Assembly: GCF_022024235.1 (NCBI RefSeq)
Contig: NZ_CP091799.1
Location: 1,280,001 to 1,344,000, forward strand
Length of the DNA: 64,000 bases
Direction of reading: 5' to 3'
From: Segatella baroniae B14
Lineage (GTDB): Bacteria > Bacteroidota > Bacteroidia > Bacteroidales > Bacteroidaceae
Under the pieces are notes generated by a model. That model was not told the DNA's origin. It searched no databases and saw only the letters and a list, made by a program, of their open reading frames with translations. Shown one piece after another: positions 53,709 through 63,438 of the stretch. Numbering within the stretch: the stretch's first letter is position 1; each line of letters starts with the position of its first letter. Both the position numbers and the translations under genes were made by a program.

Positions 53709-53829
53709 CGACAAAACCACAGGTCCTAGGGGTCGAAACCTAAGACTTTGTTCGCTAAACTCTATGACCTTATCGCATCAACCCTAAGCTTTCGCCCCCT
53801 AGGAACTATGGTTTTGTCGCCCCTTTTTT
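53709..53829. repeat. Large imperfect inverted repeat in the gap 53550-54130
   Basis: Left arm starting CGACAAAACCACAGGTCCTA (53709-53743) and right arm ending TAGTTCCTAGG-like on the complement (53784-53819) are about 80 percent complementary over 35 bases; both hold CGACAAAACCA and TCCTAGGGG. The right arm is followed by CCCCTTTTTT. It could be a structured RNA, a MITE-like remnant or an extended terminator. The remainder of this gap has no gene. Confidence 0.55.
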
Positions 53830-53893
53830 AAACTTACGGAACGTTAAATGCGTAACACGCTGATATTCAAGCATATACAAAAACGCCACATAA

Positions 53894-53939
53894 TTTGCGT
53901 ATTTGAGACCATTTAGCATACCGAATCCAAATACGCAAA
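53894..53939. repeat. Second copy of the TTTGCG inverted-repeat element
   Basis: TTTGCGTATTTG (53894-53905) and CAAATACGCAAA (53928-53939) are perfect inverted arms around 22 bases. The stretch GCGTATTTGAGACC parallels GCGAATTTAAGACC of the element at 50289-50348, so the two belong to one family. Confidence 0.6.
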
Positions 53940-54130
53940 CCTCAAGACGCATAATGTCAACTAAATTCAAATTTATTAAAAATATACCATGTTTTTTACT
54001 TAGTCAATAACCAATCATACTGAATACATATATGTACATCACAACCATACAAAAGTATAATAAAGTATATTAAAATGTTAATTAATATTATATTAGGGCA
54101 TCTGAATGGCTGAATAGAATAAAAAAAGCG

Positions 54131-54138
54131 TATATTTG
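54131..54138 (+). promoter_or_regulatory. -7 box of the 72-residue peptide gene
   Basis: TATATTTG, 50 bases before ATG 54189. Confidence 0.55.
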
Positions 54139-54188
54139 CAATATTAAGTCTATGAAAACAAGCAAAATATAAAAATTCAACTAATTAA

Positions 54189-54407
54189 ATGACAAAAAAA
54201 ATATATACAGCACCAAAAACAGAAATCGTAAGTGCTGAACTTGGCAACGCAGTACTGTTGGCAGCTTCAGTAAATACAACCGTGTCTAGTTTTAATGGCG
54301 ACAATAATGAACCTCAGCAAGACATGCCTGTAATTGAAAACACTTCAGAAAATCAGAATAACGACAACAACTTTGGCAATAACAATGGTTGGGGAAGAGG
54401 CTGGTAA
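54189..54407 (+). CDS. Small Asn-rich protein at the head of the capsule locus
   Basis: A 72-residue protein. It begins MTKKIYTAPKTEIVSAELG, a pattern (KKxYxxPxxxxVxxE) that I associate with small Bacteroidetes proteins of unknown role, and continues with a hydrophobic patch VLLAASV. The C-terminal 40 residues are low complexity and end NNFGNNNGWGRGW. It has its own -7 box and stands 195 bases ahead of the Wza-like gene. Possibly a processed or secreted peptide; function unknown. Confidence 0.6.
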   Translation: MTKKIYTAPKTEIVSAELGNAVLLAASVNTTVSSFNGDNNEPQQDMPVIENTSENQNNDNNFGNNNGWGRGW

Positions 54408-54509
54408 CATATATACTTGCATATAGAGCACATTATATGTGCCTAACAACCGAAACCACTAAAAAACACATTTTTTATACTGAACCCAAAAGAAAGAAGA
54501 TAAGATACC

Positions 54510-54517
54510 TATTTTTG
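54510..54517 (+). promoter_or_regulatory. -7 box of the capsule operon
   Basis: TATTTTTG, 85 bases before the Wza-like ATG. A small hairpin CGGTTAT...ATAACCG (54560-54586) lies in the leader; no UpxY-type regulator gene is present in the window. Confidence 0.5.
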
Positions 54518-54602
54518 TTTATAGCTTTTCTCTACAAACACAATAAAGAGCAATAAACACGGTTATATAGAAAATAAGCATAACCGAAAGAATAAAGTTA
54601 GT

Positions 54603-57206
54603 ATGAAAAAATATATTATTTGCGCCTTGATATCCCTTCTTGGCTCAACAACTCTATGGGCACAATCTGGTAGCATGACAGACAACCAGGTTATGCAATT
54701 TGTAGTAAAAGAACACGCAAAAGGCACTTCTAATACCCAAATTGTAACGAAATTAATGCAAAATGGTGTAGATATCAATCAGATAAGGCGTGTACGAAAA
54801 AAATATCAACGCGAGCAAAAAGAATCTGGCCTTGGTAACATTAGTAACAATACAGAAAACACATCAGATAAATTAAGAGTAAACAACGGTAAGACTCGCG
54901 AAGACTATCAAAAACAAGTAGCTAAAACGAATAGTAGCAGTTCTTACCGTATAAACGATACGCATGAGATTTTATCCACACGTAAGCATTCTTTCGATGA
55001 AAACGATCAGGATTATCTTGACATGCAAAAAGAAATGTTTGAGATGATTCCAGACTCTACCGAGATGCTCCAACGCTTACTTGCCAAGGAGAAGGCTGAA
55101 AAGAAAAAAGTATTCGGCCGAGATATTTTCAATAACAATGAATTGACCTTTGAATCAAATATGAATATCGCTACCCCTCAAAACTATCGTTTAGGGCCAG
55201 GCGATGCTGTTATCATAGAAATCTATGGCGTTTCACAAAAGACCATTCAAGATACCGTTTCACCTGATGGAACAGTAACCATCGAAGGTTTCGGACCAGT
55301 CAACATTTCTGGCTTAACCGTAAGCCAAGCTAACAATCGATTAAGAAATACTTTAGGAAGCCGTTACCGCAATAGTAAAATTCGCCTTACCGTAGGTCAG
55401 ACGAAAACCATTATGATCAACGTAATGGGTGAAGTGAAAGTTCCAGGAACCTATACCCTATCAGCATTTGCGACCGTATTTCATGCGCTTTATATGGCTG
55501 GAGGAACTAATGACCTTGGTACTCTCCGTAATATTAAGGTATATCGCCACAATAAATTAGTAAGTGTAGTCGACATTTATGACTACATCTTAAATGGCAA
55601 ACTAACAGGAAACGTTCGACTTACAGATAACGATGTAATTGTAGTAGGTCCTTATGACTGCCTGGTTAACATTACCGGTAAAGTAAAACGACCAATGTTC
55701 TACGAGATGAAGAAGAACGAGAGTATTCAGAGCCTGCTCAAATACGCTGGAAGTTTCACAGGTGATGCCTACAAAAAGAGTGTTCGTGTTAATCGCAAGA
55801 CCGGCAGAGAATATGCCGTTTTCAATGTCGAAGAATTTGACTTTAGCAGTTTCCGTGTAGCTGATGGCGACTCTGTAAGCGTAGACTCTATACTACCTCG
55901 CTATGAGAATACCGTAGAGGTAAAAGGAGCCGTATTCCGCCCGGGCAAATACAATATAAGTCAGCAGATAAATAGCGTACGTAGCCTCATCGAACACGCA
56001 GAAGGAACTACAGAAGATGCTTTCACCGATCATGCCGTCATGCATCGCATGAAGAGTGACAGAACACTTGAAGTCATATCTGTAGACGTTGCGGGCATTA
56101 TGTCGGGCAAAACAGCCGATATACCACTCAAAGAAAATGATGTGCTCTTCATCCCTACACAAAGAGACAGAGCATCTGAACGTACGATTACGATAAGAGG
56201 AGAAGTACAATATCCTGGTATCTATAAGTATGCCGATAACGAAACGATTGAAGACTTCGTACTCCAAGCTGGTGGATTAACAGACAAGGCGTCGACGGTA
56301 AAGGTAACCGTAAGTAGACGTGTGAACGATCCGAAAGCTATAGCTCCAGACAGTATTATCGGGCAAAGCTATCAGATGAGTCTGAAAGACGGTTTCGTCA
56401 TCGATGGCACACCAGGATTCACCCTCATGCCATTTGATGAAGTATACATCCATGCCAACCCTGGTTATAGCGAGCAACAAAACGTAGAGATCAGTGGTGA
56501 GGTTTCGTTTGCCGGAACTTATGGACTAACCAAGCGCAATGCACGATTGACCGACCTACTTCATGCTGCCGGTGGTGCTACCAAACTAGCCTACATCAAG
56601 GGAGCCCGCTTGGAACGAAAGACTAACGAAGCAGAAAAGAAACGTATGCAAGCTGCATGGGAAATGGTACGAGAGCAACAGCAACAAGAGTTAATGGAGC
56701 TTGCAGCAAGCAGCAACAATGCCTCATCTGTATCACAGTTGGGACAACAGAATAACCAGACGATGCTTTCAAAATTCAACATACCAGAGTACTACAGTGT
56801 TGGTATCGAATTAGACAAAGCTATCGCCGACCCTAACAGTGATGCCAACATGGTATTACGTGAAGGTGACCGCTTATATGTACCTAAATATAATGCTACC
56901 GTCAAAGTAAACGGTGCAGTACTCTATCCGAACACAGTAGCCTATATGAAAGGCAAAAGTGCCAAATACTATATTAATGCAGCCGGTGGATTCTCACAGA
57001 AGGCCCGCAAGAGTAATGCTTACATCATCTATATGAATGGTATGGTAGCCAAGATCAGCCAGGGAGCCAAGGTTCAACCAGGCTGCGAGATTGTAGTACC
57101 AAGTAAACTAAAAAAGAAGGCCTCTATTGCCGAAATGGCAACCATGGGAACTAGTGTAGCAAGTATCGCTACTATGATAGCAACTATTGCTAATTTGAGT
57201 AAATAA
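54603..57206 (+). CDS. Wza-like polysaccharide export protein with SLBB repeats
   Basis: An 867-residue exported protein (signal peptide IICALISLLGSTTLWAQ). The polysaccharide-export domain starts near residue 195 (NYRLGPGDAVIIEIYGV, DTVSPDGTVTIEGFGPVNISG) and is followed by about five SLBB modules (KTIMINVMGEVKVPGTYTL, ENTVEVKGAVFRPGKY, RTITIRGEVQYPGIYKY, QNVEISGEVSFAGTYGL, ATVKVNGAVLYPN). A C-terminal hydrophobic stretch (TSVASIATMIATIANL) may serve as membrane element. It is much longer than Wza of E. coli (about 380), as usual in Bacteroidetes. The flippase gene follows without a gap. Confidence 0.9.
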   Translation: MKKYIICALISLLGSTTLWAQSGSMTDNQVMQFVVKEHAKGTSNTQIVTKLMQNGVDINQIRRVRKKYQREQKESGLGNISNNTENTSDKLRVNNGKTREDYQKQVAKTNSSSSYRINDTHEILSTRKHSFDENDQDYLDMQKEMFEMIPDSTEMLQRLLAKEKAEKKKVFGRDIFNNNELTFESNMNIATPQNYRLGPGDAVIIEIYGVSQKTIQDTVSPDGTVTIEGFGPVNISGLTVSQANNRLRNTLGSRYRNSKIRLTVGQTKTIMINVMGEVKVPGTYTLSAFATVFHALYMAGGTNDLGTLRNIKVYRHNKLVSVVDIYDYILNGKLTGNVRLTDNDVIVVGPYDCLVNITGKVKRPMFYEMKKNESIQSLLKYAGSFTGDAYKKSVRVNRKTGREYAVFNVEEFDFSSFRVADGDSVSVDSILPRYENTVEVKGAVFRPGKYNISQQINSVRSLIEHAEGTTEDAFTDHAVMHRMKSDRTLEVISVDVAGIMSGKTADIPLKENDVLFIPTQRDRASERTITIRGEVQYPGIYKYADNETIEDFVLQAGGLTDKASTVKVTVSRRVNDPKAIAPDSIIGQSYQMSLKDGFVIDGTPGFTLMPFDEVYIHANPGYSEQQNVEISGEVSFAGTYGLTKRNARLTDLLHAAGGATKLAYIKGARLERKTNEAEKKRMQAAWEMVREQQQQELMELAASSNNASSVSQLGQQNNQTMLSKFNIPEYYSVGIELDKAIADPNSDANMVLREGDRLYVPKYNATVKVNGAVLYPNTVAYMKGKSAKYYINAAGGFSQKARKSNAYIIYMNGMVAKISQGAKVQPGCEIVVPSKLKKKASIAEMATMGTSVASIATMIATIANLSK

Positions 57207-58553
57207 ATGAATACGATAAGTAGTATATTACATATGAAAAATCAGAGAAACAAGATGTTGAGAAACAACATCTTGTTTTCTGGTATATTAAAAATAATCG
57301 GCTTACTCACTTCTTTACTCATCGTACCTATAACCATAGGATATCTGAACAACGAAGTATATGGTATTTGGATGACGATAACCTCTATACTCTACTGGTT
57401 TACATTTTTTGATGTCGGACTGGGCAACGGTATGCGTAATTATTTAACCCAAGCTATATCTAAGGGGAACTATGCTTTAGGAAAAGCTTATCTGAGTACT
57501 ACGCTATGTGTGTTAACACTCATTGCAATTATCATTGGCATCATCAGCGTATTGCCTCTATGCCTATTAGATTTCAATAAGGTTTTTAATTCGAATACCC
57601 TAAGTAACACAGAATTGAGAAACATAATGATTATCGCTCTGTCGTTTACACTGGCAAATTTTGTCTTAAAAAATATCGGTTTTGTTTTTATCGCTCTTCA
57701 AAAATATGCCATCAATGATCTTCTATCTGTCTCAGGAAGCGTCTTTGGTCTTATTATCACTTATATCCTAACCAAAACAACTACAGGAAACTTGATGTAT
57801 ATCGTGCTAGCATTAACGATATCACCGGTTTGTATTTATCTGATAGCAGCATTCCCTATTTTTAAAAAATACAAGGATCTTAAACCATCCATCCACGCTT
57901 TTGATGCAAAGCTATTAAAGAATATTGTGGGCAAAGGTCTAGGATTTTTTGTGATACAGATAACAAGTTGCCTGGTCATCTATGGCAGTTCAAACCTTTT
58001 TATTACTCAATTCTGTGGTCCTACCGCAGTAACTACGTATAATATCGCCTACAAGTATTTTAATCTATTGGCTATCGGTTACACGGTCATAATTTCACCA
58101 ATGTGGAACGCTTATACTGATGCCTATATCAAAGAAGATTTCCAATGGATCAAGAAAACATTTCACAAAGCACTGCTCTTCTGGGCTTTTAGTGTAATAG
58201 CAGGAATCATCATGCTGGCAGGAAGTTCACTATTTTACAATCTTTGGGTAGGAGAAAAAGTAATCGTGCCTTTCACAATATCAGCCTGCGTACTCGTGTA
58301 CATCAGCTGTTTTAATCTAAATAATAGTGTAACCTATCTCATCAACGGATTGAATAAAATAAAAGTTCAAATGATCACATCAATTGTGTTTACAGCAGGA
58401 TATATACTCATACTACTCGCATTAGGTAATCAAGCAGGCTCAGAAGGCATTATTTTATGTATGACACTATGCTATGCAAGTATGGCTGTAATCCATCTCT
58501 ATCAATGTCACCTTTTAATCAGAAACAAAGCTAAAGGAATTTGGAATCAATAA
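57207..58553 (+). CDS. Polysaccharide flippase (Wzx-like)
   Basis: A 448-residue protein with about 12-14 spans of the MVF/polysaccharide-transporter type. It moves undecaprenyl-linked repeat units across the inner membrane. Family-like features are the start RNNILFSGILKIIGLLTSLLIVPITIGYL, VYGIWMTITSILYWFTFFDVGLGNGMRNYL and AYKYFNLLAIGYTVIISPMW. The ATG directly follows the previous stop; MLRNN at residue 17 may be the real start. Its stop overlaps the next ATG (TAATG). Confidence 0.85.
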   Translation: MNTISSILHMKNQRNKMLRNNILFSGILKIIGLLTSLLIVPITIGYLNNEVYGIWMTITSILYWFTFFDVGLGNGMRNYLTQAISKGNYALGKAYLSTTLCVLTLIAIIIGIISVLPLCLLDFNKVFNSNTLSNTELRNIMIIALSFTLANFVLKNIGFVFIALQKYAINDLLSVSGSVFGLIITYILTKTTTGNLMYIVLALTISPVCIYLIAAFPIFKKYKDLKPSIHAFDAKLLKNIVGKGLGFFVIQITSCLVIYGSSNLFITQFCGPTAVTTYNIAYKYFNLLAIGYTVIISPMWNAYTDAYIKEDFQWIKKTFHKALLFWAFSVIAGIIMLAGSSLFYNLWVGEKVIVPFTISACVLVYISCFNLNNSVTYLINGLNKIKVQMITSIVFTAGYILILLALGNQAGSEGIILCMTLCYASMAVIHLYQCHLLIRNKAKGIWNQ

Positions 58554-59830
58554 TGAAAGATAAAATAAGTGTTATCACAGTTGTATACAACGATGCTGCA
58601 AACATCAGAAATACAATAGAAAGCTACTTCTCGCAAACCTGGGAGGAGAAGGAATATATAGTCATTGATGGTGGAAGCACAGATGGAACCAAAGATATCA
58701 TAGCAGAATATGCAGACCGTATAGCTTTCTGGTGCTCAGAGAAAGACGGTGGTATCTATGATGCCATGAACAAAGGTATCAGCCACGCTACAGGAACATG
58801 GATTAATATACTTAATTCTGGTGACAATTTTGCTTTTAACACTTCACTCGAAGATACGATTACGGCTGTAGATCCCAATCAAGCTGATGTCATCTACACC
58901 AACTGCATATCTCGTTCAGGTGTTGTTGAAACAAAAATAATTGCTCCTGATGATACTAGCCTACTCCGTAAATATCCTATTTATCGCCATGGAGCCTCAC
59001 TTACAAGAACAAGCGTACAAAAGCAATTTCTATTTGATCTTAGTAGAAAAAAAGATCTGGAATACTCACTGGATTGGAATATGATATTCAGCATTTATAC
59101 TGCCGGCTATAGATTCCTAAAGGCAGATACTTTTCTCCAAGTCTATGATGCAGAAGGTGCTTCTGCACACAGATTTAAATCATATTGGTACAATTATAAA
59201 ATCACAAGTAATGGAAAATTTTCTCTACCTGCTTTTCTGTTTTTTTTGAGAACAAGTTGCATTAATCCAATTCTTGACAATAAATTCACAGCTGATGTAA
59301 AAAAGTGGATTAGAGCATTTCTCTTTGAATTTATTGTCAACGAAATATTACCAATGATTCCATTTTGGGCAATACGCAAGACTATACTTAAGCTCTGCAG
59401 AATGAAGATTGGAAAGAACTCATTTATTAATCTCAAGTCATATTTTATGGCACCTAGCAGACTTAAGATTGGTGATTACACACATATTAATAGAGGATGT
59501 ACACTTGATGCACGGGGATTCATCACGATAGGCAATAATGTCTCGATATCACATGGGGTGTCAATATTCACAGGAAGTCACGATAAAGATTCACACACAT
59601 TCCGTGAGATAGATCATCCCATAATCATCGAAGACTATGTATGGATAGGTGCAAATGCCACAATTCTCCAAAACATTACAATTGGCAAAGGTGCTATAGT
59701 ATGCGCAGGATCCGTGGTCAACCGTGATGTTGAACCCTACACAATTGTTGGCGGCGTACCAGCCCAAAAAAAAGGTCAGCGTAGTAGCAATCTTGACTAT
59801 CATTGTATATGGGATTGTCCTTTCACTTAA
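58553..59830 (+). CDS. GT2 glycosyltransferase fused to a left-handed beta-helix acetyltransferase
   Basis: A 425-residue protein with two enzymes. Residues 1-225: GT-A glycosyltransferase (ISVITVVYNDAANIRNTIES, YIVIDGGSTDGTKDII, GGIYDAMNKGISHATGTWI). Residues about 285-420: WbbJ/LacA-like hexapeptide acyltransferase (FINLKSYF, TLDARGFITIGNNVSISHG, VWIGANATILQNITIGKG, IVGGVPAQKKG). One chain may thus add a sugar and acetylate it. ATG 58553 overlaps the flippase stop; an upstream in-frame TTG was rejected. Usually these are separate genes in such loci. Confidence 0.88.
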   Translation: MKDKISVITVVYNDAANIRNTIESYFSQTWEEKEYIVIDGGSTDGTKDIIAEYADRIAFWCSEKDGGIYDAMNKGISHATGTWINILNSGDNFAFNTSLEDTITAVDPNQADVIYTNCISRSGVVETKIIAPDDTSLLRKYPIYRHGASLTRTSVQKQFLFDLSRKKDLEYSLDWNMIFSIYTAGYRFLKADTFLQVYDAEGASAHRFKSYWYNYKITSNGKFSLPAFLFFLRTSCINPILDNKFTADVKKWIRAFLFEFIVNEILPMIPFWAIRKTILKLCRMKIGKNSFINLKSYFMAPSRLKIGDYTHINRGCTLDARGFITIGNNVSISHGVSIFTGSHDKDSHTFREIDHPIIIEDYVWIGANATILQNITIGKGAIVCAGSVVNRDVEPYTIVGGVPAQKKGQRSSNLDYHCIWDCPFT

Positions 59831-59840
59831 AAACTAAAAA

Positions 59841-60905
59841 ATGAAGATATTATTCGACCATCAATTATTTTATGATGTTTATGGCGGTGCATCTAAGTAT
59901 TTTGCCATGATGATAAACTCATTACCTCAAGGAAGTTGGGATACCACTACCCTATTAGCATGCAATGAGTATGTAAGAGCAATGCATCTGTTCCGCTACT
60001 TTCCCAAATATTTCAGAGGTCAGGCTAGATTGTTGGAGCATATCAATCGCCCTTACACAAGTCACATACTCTCGAGACAGAAGTTTGATGTGTTTCATCA
60101 AACTAACTTTGGCACATACTATGGCAATTCACTTGGCAACAAGCCATTAGTGATTACTTATCATGATGCCAACATGTCTACATATAGTCCCCGTCCGGAT
60201 ATAGTAGAATTACAAAATCAATCTTTACGAAGAGCAGATGCAATAATCGCAGTAAGCAATAATACCAAAAAAGATTTACTCACTTTATTTCCTTTTGTAG
60301 ATGAAAAAAAAGTGCACGTAATATATCATGGTATAGAGAAAATACATGATAAACCAAAGCACATCAAAGATATTACCAATAATCCATATATACTATATGT
60401 TGGATTAAGAGCAGAATATAAAAATTTCCATCGTTTTATCAAAGCTTTTGCCATTCTAAGCAAGTCACATCCTAACCTCAGACTCATATGCACTTCTATG
60501 CCATTTACTACCACAGAACTAGCTAAATTCAAAGAATTGAAAATAGAAGATAAGGTAATACATGTTTCTGCATCAGAAGAACTAATGAAACAGCTGTATG
60601 CAGAGGCTTTATTCTTCATCTATCCTAGCATATACGAAGGTTTTGGTATGCCAATTCTTGAGGCTTGGGAAACTCGTTGTCCTGTATGTTTATCAGATAC
60701 CAGTTGTTTTCCAGAGATAGCCGGTGATGCAGGCTTGTATTTTAATCCAAAGGATATAGACGACATGACCGCAAAAATAAAATTGCTGACAGAAGATGAC
60801 AATCTCCGCCAGCAACTTATATCGAAGGGCTGCTCAAGGGTAAATCTATTTACTTGGCAAAAATGCGCTAATGAACATTATAAAATTTACGAGTCTCTAG
60901 TATAA
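59841..60905 (+). CDS. GT4-family glycosyltransferase
   Basis: A 354-residue GT-B glycosyltransferase. The N-terminal acceptor domain begins MKILFDHQLFYDVYGGASKYF; the donor domain has ILYVGLRAEYKNFHRFIKAF and YPSIYEGFGMPILEAWETRCPVCLSD, which carry the E-x7-E and nucleotide-binding features of GT4. It adds a sugar to the growing repeat unit in the cytoplasm. Ten bases after the previous gene, convergent with the polymerase gene. Confidence 0.9.
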   Translation: MKILFDHQLFYDVYGGASKYFAMMINSLPQGSWDTTTLLACNEYVRAMHLFRYFPKYFRGQARLLEHINRPYTSHILSRQKFDVFHQTNFGTYYGNSLGNKPLVITYHDANMSTYSPRPDIVELQNQSLRRADAIIAVSNNTKKDLLTLFPFVDEKKVHVIYHGIEKIHDKPKHIKDITNNPYILYVGLRAEYKNFHRFIKAFAILSKSHPNLRLICTSMPFTTTELAKFKELKIEDKVIHVSASEELMKQLYAEALFFIYPSIYEGFGMPILEAWETRCPVCLSDTSCFPEIAGDAGLYFNPKDIDDMTAKIKLLTEDDNLRQQLISKGCSRVNLFTWQKCANEHYKIYESLV

Positions 60906-60914
60906 CTATAATAT

Positions 60915-62060
60915 CTAGATTTGCTCCTCAAAGGTTCGGTTGTGAAAATACAATCGTTCTTGATATTCTTGTGCCCCAAAAAGTATATTTTCATAATCAT
61001 AGTCTGGGAAATGGCATGTACCCGCCATACGCAATGAGCAATACAAAACTATGAATATCTTGAATAGTCTACGATTATTATCGATACTAAAGCATTTAAT
61101 CAAATCATACCAAACAATCCAATATCCAAATACGAACAAAGTAGCAAAACGCTTACTCAAAACTTCAAATTCATTAAAGATGAAAAATAGCACAAAGTAT
61201 GCTATCATGGCATTAATGAATATTCCACCCTCATTGCGAACTTCCTTTAACTTATCATAATAGCAGAATATCAATGTACCCGTAAGCAAACGTTCTAAAT
61301 ATCCAATAGACAGAGGTGTACTACTAGTTAGATACTCTGTATATATTTCAATTCTATCAGCAAAAATTTCACTAACCCCAACCATCTTTACTAAAGTCAA
61401 AAAAATCGGAATACGACTAAGGAATATCAGATTACAAATAATGAAAATACACAAATAAATCCACTTGTTTGGACGCAGATGGAAAAAGAAATACAATGGA
61501 AAATAAGCCAGTGCAGATGTATGAAAAGAGAGAGCTACTAGGCAAAGAGCGTAGTATTCTAAAGGCTTACGCTTTACTAGATAATCTAATGCATTTAAAA
61601 ACACCAAAATTGCAATAGCATTACGCATCAGATTAGTAAATATCATTAAACCTTCAAACACAATAACCAACATAAGAATAATCGGCATATTCTCTGTCCT
61701 TTTGCGAAGAAAATTATATAAAAGTCCAAAATTGATTAATGAACTAACAAATACAAAAAAATGCCAATTTTCCCACAATCCCTTAACTATAAGATTTAGA
61801 AGCGTATACCCTGGTTCCCAATATTTCGAACTTCCAAACTCATAGTTGGAAATATTATCCCAAGAGCAATCAAAGAAATATGGATAATAACTGACCCAGT
61901 CGCTCAAAATATATCCTCTAAAACCAAAGAATATAAAAACTACCAAAAGCGACCCAATATAAAGTCGCTTTTTAAGTATTTCATCTTTTGTATTGTCAAA
62001 GACTACTCCTGCACAACCAAGGGATAGCACTAATACTATATAAGGTATGCTATAAGCCAT
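60915..62060 (-). CDS. EpsG/Wzy-like polysaccharide polymerase
   Basis: A 381-residue protein with about ten spans and few charged residues, of the EpsG type: FIFFGFRGYILSDWVSYYPYF and EPGYTLLNLIVKGLWENWHFFVFVSS near the start, FHTSALAYFPLYFF in the middle. It should join repeat units in the periplasm. It lies 2 bases after the Wzz gene on the minus strand, while other locus genes are on the plus strand, so the locus has divergent units. Confidence 0.82.
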   Translation of the reverse strand: MAYSIPYIVLVLSLGCAGVVFDNTKDEILKKRLYIGSLLVVFIFFGFRGYILSDWVSYYPYFFDCSWDNISNYEFGSSKYWEPGYTLLNLIVKGLWENWHFFVFVSSLINFGLLYNFLRKRTENMPIILMLVIVFEGLMIFTNLMRNAIAILVFLNALDYLVKRKPLEYYALCLVALSFHTSALAYFPLYFFFHLRPNKWIYLCIFIICNLIFLSRIPIFLTLVKMVGVSEIFADRIEIYTEYLTSSTPLSIGYLERLLTGTLIFCYYDKLKEVRNEGGIFINAMIAYFVLFFIFNEFEVLSKRFATLFVFGYWIVWYDLIKCFSIDNNRRLFKIFIVLYCSLRMAGTCHFPDYDYENILFGAQEYQERLYFHNRTFEEQI

Positions 62061-62062
62061 GC

Positions 62063-63124
62063 CTACGCATTATTTGTTTTACGGTTTTTAACGAAATCAC
62101 GGATAAAAAGTACCCAAAGAGAATCGGCTATAAAGCCAAACATCATGGTCATAATTACCATAACTGATCTCGGCGTACTGGAAGCTCTGTTAGGAACTGT
62201 AGGTCGCTGAATAATCGTAAATGCTGGTGTCTGTTCTTGAACCTTGGCCTTAGCATTCTGAAGCTTAGCAACAATGCCATTATAAATATTGTATTTCAAC
62301 TGCATCTCATTTTCCAACTCATCTCGTTTACTCTGGAAAGTCTGAAGAACAGCATCCTGATCAGCATCAGAAAAAGAAGCGTATAAACGTTGAGCTTTAA
62401 CATAATCAGCTTTACTCTCAGCATATAGTTTTTCATAATACTTAAGATCGTTCCTTACTTTCTTTGTTTTATATTCTGTGATGTAAGATTGCAGTCTGCT
62501 TTGAAGAGTATCAGCCATGATTGCAGCTACCATTGGATCCATATCTGTCATTGATATAGTAATAACACTTGTTTTTTTATCTACTAGACATCCAATGCTA
62601 TTTCTCACTCCATTGCATATACCTTCATCATCTTCAGAAAGCATAAATGGATTAATCTTTCCACCTTTTCCTGCTTCTTTTTTCTTTAAAAAATTGCGAA
62701 TGAAGATACCAGGGTATGACCAGAAAGGCACTTTACCATCTGATTTAAGATGCTCGTAATAAGTCTTAGTCTTACCTTCTTCCTTAGTAGTTACCTTTAC
62801 ATCAAAAAGACTAATAATAAAATCGTTTGATGCAAAGATGTCTGGATATATCTCCGGATAAATAGCATCCATTGAGCCCTTTGTATTTAAATCAATACCA
62901 AAACTTGAAGCCATATCACTCAAACTTTCAGACATAGTTCCACTTGCCGAAACCTCAGGTGCCAATACCACAGAAGTAGTATATGATTTCTGGGTACTCA
63001 ATGCTATACAAACACCTAAGACTGCAGAGACTCCAAGCACAACTGCAAGAAGTTTCTTTTCCTCCAATACTTTCTTAATTGATCCAACAATGTCTATTTC
63101 GTGTGATTGTCTATTTACATCCAT
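62063..63124 (-). CDS. Wzz-type chain-length regulator
   Basis: A 353-residue protein with two membrane spans, near residues 31-50 (LLAVVLGVSAVLGVCIAL) and at the end (VMVIMTMMFGFIADSLWVLF), enclosing a periplasmic coiled coil (about 215-290). The Pro-rich VPNRASSTPRS before the second span is a Wzz landmark. It controls polymer length with the polymerase encoded next. No kinase domain is attached, unlike BY-kinase fusions. Starts just after its -7 box. Confidence 0.9.
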   Translation of the reverse strand: MDVNRQSHEIDIVGSIKKVLEEKKLLAVVLGVSAVLGVCIALSTQKSYTTSVVLAPEVSASGTMSESLSDMASSFGIDLNTKGSMDAIYPEIYPDIFASNDFIISLFDVKVTTKEEGKTKTYYEHLKSDGKVPFWSYPGIFIRNFLKKKEAGKGGKINPFMLSEDDEGICNGVRNSIGCLVDKKTSVITISMTDMDPMVAAIMADTLQSRLQSYITEYKTKKVRNDLKYYEKLYAESKADYVKAQRLYASFSDADQDAVLQTFQSKRDELENEMQLKYNIYNGIVAKLQNAKAKVQEQTPAFTIIQRPTVPNRASSTPRSVMVIMTMMFGFIADSLWVLFIRDFVKNRKTNNA

Positions 63125-63142
63125 TTTTTGTTGTATTTGTTA

Positions 63143-63150
63143 CAAAGTTA
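63143..63150 (-). promoter_or_regulatory. -7 box of the wzz/wzy unit
   Basis: TAACTTTG on the minus strand, 18 bases before ATG 63124. Confidence 0.55.
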
Positions 63151-63438
63151 ATATTTATTTTAGAATTTAACGATATTTTTTCTTCTTTATTTTATAAATA
63201 TCTGCCCATTTTAAATGTGACATTATTTGTTATATATGGATCTTAATGCCAACTTTGTGAAATCCACAATACAACAATATGAACTGACTGAGAAAATAAA
63301 TCCATTGCAGATGATATCAAAATTGCATGAAAAACAACTTTGTTTTGGGAATATTAAATAATAATCACAAGTGTTACTTTTTAAAGAGGACTCGGTAATA
63401 TTATTAAATATTATACGTTATTTAAAAAAATACGCACA
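63151..63438. other. Divergent intergenic region of the capsule locus
   Basis: About 290 bases between wzz (minus) and the next glycosyltransferase (plus). No good plus-strand box was found and no coding remnant. Confidence 0.5.
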
